Source: Eimeria necatrix (lineage: Eukaryota; Apicomplexa; Conoidasida; Eucoccidiorida; Eimeriidae). From it: DNA of 64,000 bases. This document shows, one piece after another, positions 60,466-64,000 of the stretch. A program made the translations under genes and the position numbers. The DNA lies in NCBI RefSeq assembly GCF_000499385.1, contig NW_013654618.1:148501-212500 (forward strand), in the 5' to 3' direction. The first letter of the stretch is position 1, and the number at the start of each line of letters is the position of its first letter. Below the pieces are notes generated by a model, which was not told the DNA's origin, made no database searches, and worked only from the letters and a program-made list of their open reading frames with translations.

Positions 60466-60590
60466 GCAGTCGCTGCTGCTGCAGCAGGTGCTGCTGCAGC
60501 AGGTGCTGCTGCTGCAGCAGGTGCCGCTGCTGCAGCAGGTGCTGCTGCTGCAGCAGGTACCGCTGATGCAGCGGGCGCACGTGCTGCTGC
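60466..60590. repeat. 18-base tandem repeat of CAG/CTG type
   Basis: About six units of a GCAGCAGGTGCTGCTGCT-like sequence occur with single-base variants. CAG and CTG alternate inside each unit, so each unit is partly self-complementary. Confidence 0.8.
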
Positions 60591-60663
60591 AACAGCAGAC
60601 GCTGCTGAAGGCTTCTGCCGATCTCAACAAGGGCAGATAGCTGCCCCCTTAGCTCGAACCGCG

Positions 60664-61180
60664 AGCACTGCCCCAGCTAGCTTAACTAGCTGAGGAGCTA
60701 GCTAGCTAGCTGAGGAGCTAGCTAGCTGCTGGCAATCTATGGGCTAGCCACCCAGCCACAAGCTGGTGTGACCGGCTGGGCTGCACTTGATGTAGCCGGT
60801 GGTCCTTTAGCTAGCTAGCTAGCCAACGGATTGGCTAGCTAGCGGCGACCTGCCCCAGTCCATTTTAAGGTCTTGGCAAGCGACAAGTCCACGCACTAAG
60901 GGGGGCAATTACTGCTACAGCTGCCGCTGCTGCTGCTGCTGCTGCTGCTGCTTGGGTAGCAGCAGCAGAAGCTGCTACGTTACACGAAAGCTGGAAGCGG
61001 CACTGCATCCTCTGGACGCTTCTAGCTAGGTGGCTAGCTAGCTAGCTACGCAGCCAACTAGCTAGCAAGCTAGCCAAGAAGCAGAGCACAGCTAGGCGCA
61101 TGCAAAGCGCGAGCAGCAGAATTGTCTAGCTAGCTAGCTCATGTCGCTAGCTAGCTGCACTCAGCTAGCTAGCTACTCAG
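60664..61180. repeat. interrupted CTAG arrays
   Basis: CTAG blocks occur at about 60,672-60,726, 60,808-60,842, 61,023-61,075 and 61,122-61,172. They are separated by unique or CTG-rich DNA. They follow the last methyltransferase exon I can place, so they may be in further introns or in intergenic DNA. Confidence 0.85.
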
Positions 61181-61253
61181 GTGCAGCAAACTCCTCTGCC
61201 CCTCCTAGGGGCTGCGGGCAGCACGAAGAGACCCACGAAGTACGTTGAAGCAG

Positions 61254-61345
61254 CGGCAGCAGCACAAGCAGCAGCAGCAGCACACGCAGCAGCAGCAGCA
61301 CAAGCAGCAGCAGCAGCACAAGCAGCAGCAGCAGCACAAACATCA
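61254..61345. repeat. 18-base tandem repeat
   Basis: Four units of GCAGCAGCAGCAGCACAA (first with CACG) occur in tandem. Confidence 0.85.
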
Positions 61346-61439
61346 GCAGCACAGTAGGACAGAGACAGAGAAGATAACGCAGCAAAGCAAAGACGCGCAG
61401 TTAGCTGCTGCTCACGATAAATCCCACAATTCAATAACT

Positions 61440-61685
61440 TCACAATTCAAATGGTTCAAGCCAAAAAACCTGATTTTGCTGCTGCTGCTGCTGCTGCTGC
61501 TGCAGCTGCACTTCCCGCAGTTTTGCAGCGCTGCGAGGTCGGCGAGGTGCCGATGGCTGCAGCAGCAAAGAAAGGAAGTCAAAATGTTCCTGCTGCTGTT
61601 TCTGCTGCTGGGCCAGTTGTTGGTGTTGCTGTTGCTGATGATTGGGTTGCTGCTGCAATTCCTGCAGCTCTTCACTATGTTGTTG

Positions 61686-61722
<37 letters not shown>

Positions 61723-62370
61723 GTATTTTCTAGCGAGACTGACTTAGGGCTGGCTGCTGTTGGGGCACATGGCACTGCAGCAGCAGAAATTGCTGTCGAT
61801 CTAACGGACTTGAGTGCTGCTGCTGCTGCTGCTGCTGCGTCAGTCTCAGCTGGAGCAGCAATCGAGTACCCGCCACCACCAGCAACGGCAGCTGCTTCTG
61901 CTGCAGCAGAAGCAGCCGCTGCTGCGCCTGTATCTACATCAACGGCAGCTGCTCGTGCCGCAGCAGAAGCAGCTGCTGCTGCACCTGTTGCTACAGTTGC
62001 GGCAGCTGCTCCCGCTGCAGCAGATGCAGCCGCTGCTGCACCTCTTGCTGCTCCCGCTGCAGCAGATGCAGCTGCTGCTACACCTCTTGCTGCAGCAGCG
62101 GGAGCTGCTCCTGCTGTAGCAGATGCAGCTGCTGCTGCACTTGTTGCTACAGCAGCGGGAGCTGCTCCTGCTGCAGCAGATGCAGCTGCTGCTGCACTTG
62201 TTGCTGCGGCACGGGGAGCTGCCCTTGCTGCAGCACGTGAGAACATTCTTCTGCACTCTTCCAATGGCGCCGCAGCACGCAGCAGCAAATGGAGTGTATC
62301 TGCAGCTTGCTGCGGGGCTTCCACCCCCTCGCAGGCGAAGGTGTGGCACAGCAGCTGCAACACATGCAGC

Positions 62371-62407
<37 letters not shown>

Positions 62408-63704
62408 TATAGAGCTCCAAATGACACAGAAAATGTACCAGCAGCTCCCAAGTCGGGCTAAGTCCCATGCTGTAGACGCAGCAGCAGTAGCAGCAGCAGA
62501 AATAGCCTACCTTTTCTAAAACATAGGTGGATGGCTGCAGCACCTGGACTGGAGCTGCTGCTGCTGTTTCATGCTTGGCGGCAGCAGCAGCAGCAGTAGT
62601 GGTTGCTGCTGCTGCTGCTGCACGGACCGCCTCCTTTTCTACAGCTGCGCATGCTGCAAAGCTGCTGCTGCTGGGTTCACGGCTGCAGTCCTTCAGCAGC
62701 AGCAAGTTGTTTGCTGCTGCCGCTGCTACACCGGAAGTTGCTGCTGCCGCTGCGCCCGCTGGCAGCAGCTGCTGCAGCCGTCTCGCTGCCATATTTGCTG
62801 CAGCAAATGCGGTGTATGCGCAGCTGCAGTGTATACGCAGCTGCTGCAGCAGATGCGGCGTGAGGGCAGCAGCTGCAGCAGGCGCTGCAGCAGCATCTCC
62901 AGCCACCCCAAAACTAGCAGCAAACTCCGTTACTGCAGAGCACACAGAAAACAATGTATCTGCATGGAGCGGCTGCTGCTGCTGCTGCTGCAGCCGCTGC
63001 TGCAGCTGCTGCCGTCGCTGCTGCTGCTGCCGGCTCGGCAGCGGCGTAGCAGCAAGGAAGCTCGCAGCAAGCTCTTCCTCCTCCTGCTGCAGCAGCGCCA
63101 CTGTCATCCAGTGCAGGGAGACAACAGGAGCAGCAGCAGCAGCAGTAGATGCAGCAGCTGCTGCTGCTGCATCAGAATTTGCTGCAGACTGAACATCTGC
63201 CCCACCATCTGGTGACGGGGGTGTTTCTGCTGCTGCTGCTACCCCAGTGTCAACAGGCGTTGATGCAGCCTGCTGCTGCTGTCGCTGCTGCTGCTGCTGG
63301 AGGTGACAGTGCTGCTGCTGCTCCTGGACAGCAGCAGCAGCAGAGGCAGCAGCTGAAAGAATTCCTAAGGCGGCAACAGCGTGGCTCGCGCATGCAGCAG
63401 CAGCAGCAGCAGCAAACTGCTGCCCCACAGCACACCAGGCAGTCGCCATGCGCCGCTCAGCCAGCAGCTGCAGACACGGGAGATCTGCAGTCTTTTGCTG
63501 CTGCCGCTCTCTTATTACCTCTTGCTGCTGCTGCTCTTGGTCCTGCGGCTGCTGCTGCTGCTGCTGCTGCTGCAGCGCCACTTGCTGCAGCAGCACTAAG
63601 ACTGCTGCAGGGTCAAAAATAGCAGCAGAAGGCATCAGCGCGCAAAAGTGCCCATAAAGCGAGGAGCAGAATTCGCTGCTGTTGACAGCAACAACGCTGG
63701 GAGC

Positions 63705-63742
<38 letters not shown>

Positions 63743-64000
63743 CAGCAGCAGCACTTGCGGTACCCGGTGATCTTGTGCCTACTCCTCTAGATGCTGCATC
63801 GTCTGTAAAAGAGCTGCAGCCGTTCGTCTCAGGCCTGCTGCTGCTGCTTCTGCTGCTGCTGCTGGCCACATGCTGCCGTAGCAGCAAATCGTTGCAGTGG
63901 AAATGCACTGCTGCTGCTGCAGCTTCTTGCAGCAGCAGCGGCTGTTGCTGTTGCTGCTGCAGTGCAGCAGCACCTGCAAGCGACAACCCTCCCGAGAGCA
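61440..64000 (-). CDS. Gln/Ala-rich hypothetical protein, partial at the right edge
   Basis: A minus-strand frame is open for 848 codons. Its first codon in the window (63986) is TTG, so the gene most likely begins beyond 64,000. Between polyQ and polyA tracts lie non-repetitive, helix-like blocks: SSLYGHFCALMPSAAIFDPA, LQLLAERRMATAWCAVGQQF, VSLHWMTVALLQQEEEELAA, DTLFSVCSAVTEFAASFG and PHLLQQLRIHCSCAYTAFAA. These suggest an alpha-helical repeat protein, but I recognise no family. A possible intron lies near 62,515-62,470 (donor after VLEK). The C-terminal part holds Ala-rich tandem repeats and polyQ. Because CAG tracts lack stops, the exact exon limits are uncertain. The choice of this strand rests on the non-repetitive blocks. 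Confidence 0.45.
61870..62245. repeat. Ala-coding minisatellite, period about 57-60 bases
   Basis: At least five imperfect units follow one another with the shared core GCAGATGCAGCTGCTGCTGC and variable tails (CACTTGTTGCTACAGCAG and similar). On the minus strand each unit encodes about 19-20 residues of an AAAASAAAGAAPA pattern. Confidence 0.75.

Noticed and set aside
61254..61345. CRISPR-like array of short repeats
   Set aside because: Units are directly adjacent 18-base triplet-derived tandems without spacers, in a eukaryotic genome.

Overview
The window looks like nuclear DNA of a coccidian apicomplexan, most probably an Eimeria species. The evidence is: compact genes split by many GT-AG (and a few GC-AG) introns; a very large load of CAG/CTG trinucleotide repeats that put Gln, Ala and Ser runs into proteins; degenerate AAACCCT/TTTAGGG telomere-like repeats far from any visible chromosome end; and genes of ordinary eukaryotic housekeeping families. 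Exon-intron models below were built by hand from frame continuity, splice sites and recalled family motifs. No database search was possible.

Layout. Bases 1-39,100 form a repeat-poor segment with seven genes I can support plus gene-free stretches: an intronless type II membrane protein (1640-2806, minus); RRP8-like rRNA methyltransferase (3445-6338, plus, 7 exons); a major facilitator transporter (6946-10794, minus, 9 exons); an RluA-type pseudouridine synthase relative (15028-18208, plus); a 114-residue SR splicing factor (19925-21079, minus, 4 exons); a paralogue of the first gene (27533-28603, plus); and the small-subunit processome protein UTP3/SAS10 (30651-35728, plus, 10 exons). A secreted protein with two copies of a YbaY/YscW-like domain (36197-37102, minus) closes the segment. 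Between 21 and 27.5 kb the DNA is gene-free and holds decayed LTR-retrotransposon integrase, a possible RNase H remnant and a strong foldback repeat.

At about 39.1 kb a short telomere-like array marks an abrupt change. From there to the right edge the DNA is saturated with CAG/CTG repeats. This part holds a very large P4-type ATPase (flippase; about 41.2-51.2 kb, plus) whose introns are sprinkled with TTTAGGG-like units, and a protein arginine methyltransferase with a roughly 500-residue Gln-rich N-terminal extension (53.65 to about 60.3 kb, plus). The methyltransferase introns carry six CCCTAAA units, a pure (CTG)28 run and long palindromic CTAG tetranucleotide arrays. A Gln/Ala-rich hypothetical protein on the minus strand runs off the right edge. 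The alternation of a repeat-poor and a repeat-rich segment matches the segmental organisation published for Eimeria tenella chromosome 1.

Functional themes. Three genes in the repeat-poor part concern rRNA or RNA processing (RRP8, UTP3/SAS10, SR protein), with a fourth RNA-modification candidate (RluA-like). The genes are on both strands and show no operon-like arrangement. No rRNA, tRNA, CRISPR or bacterial-type feature was seen.
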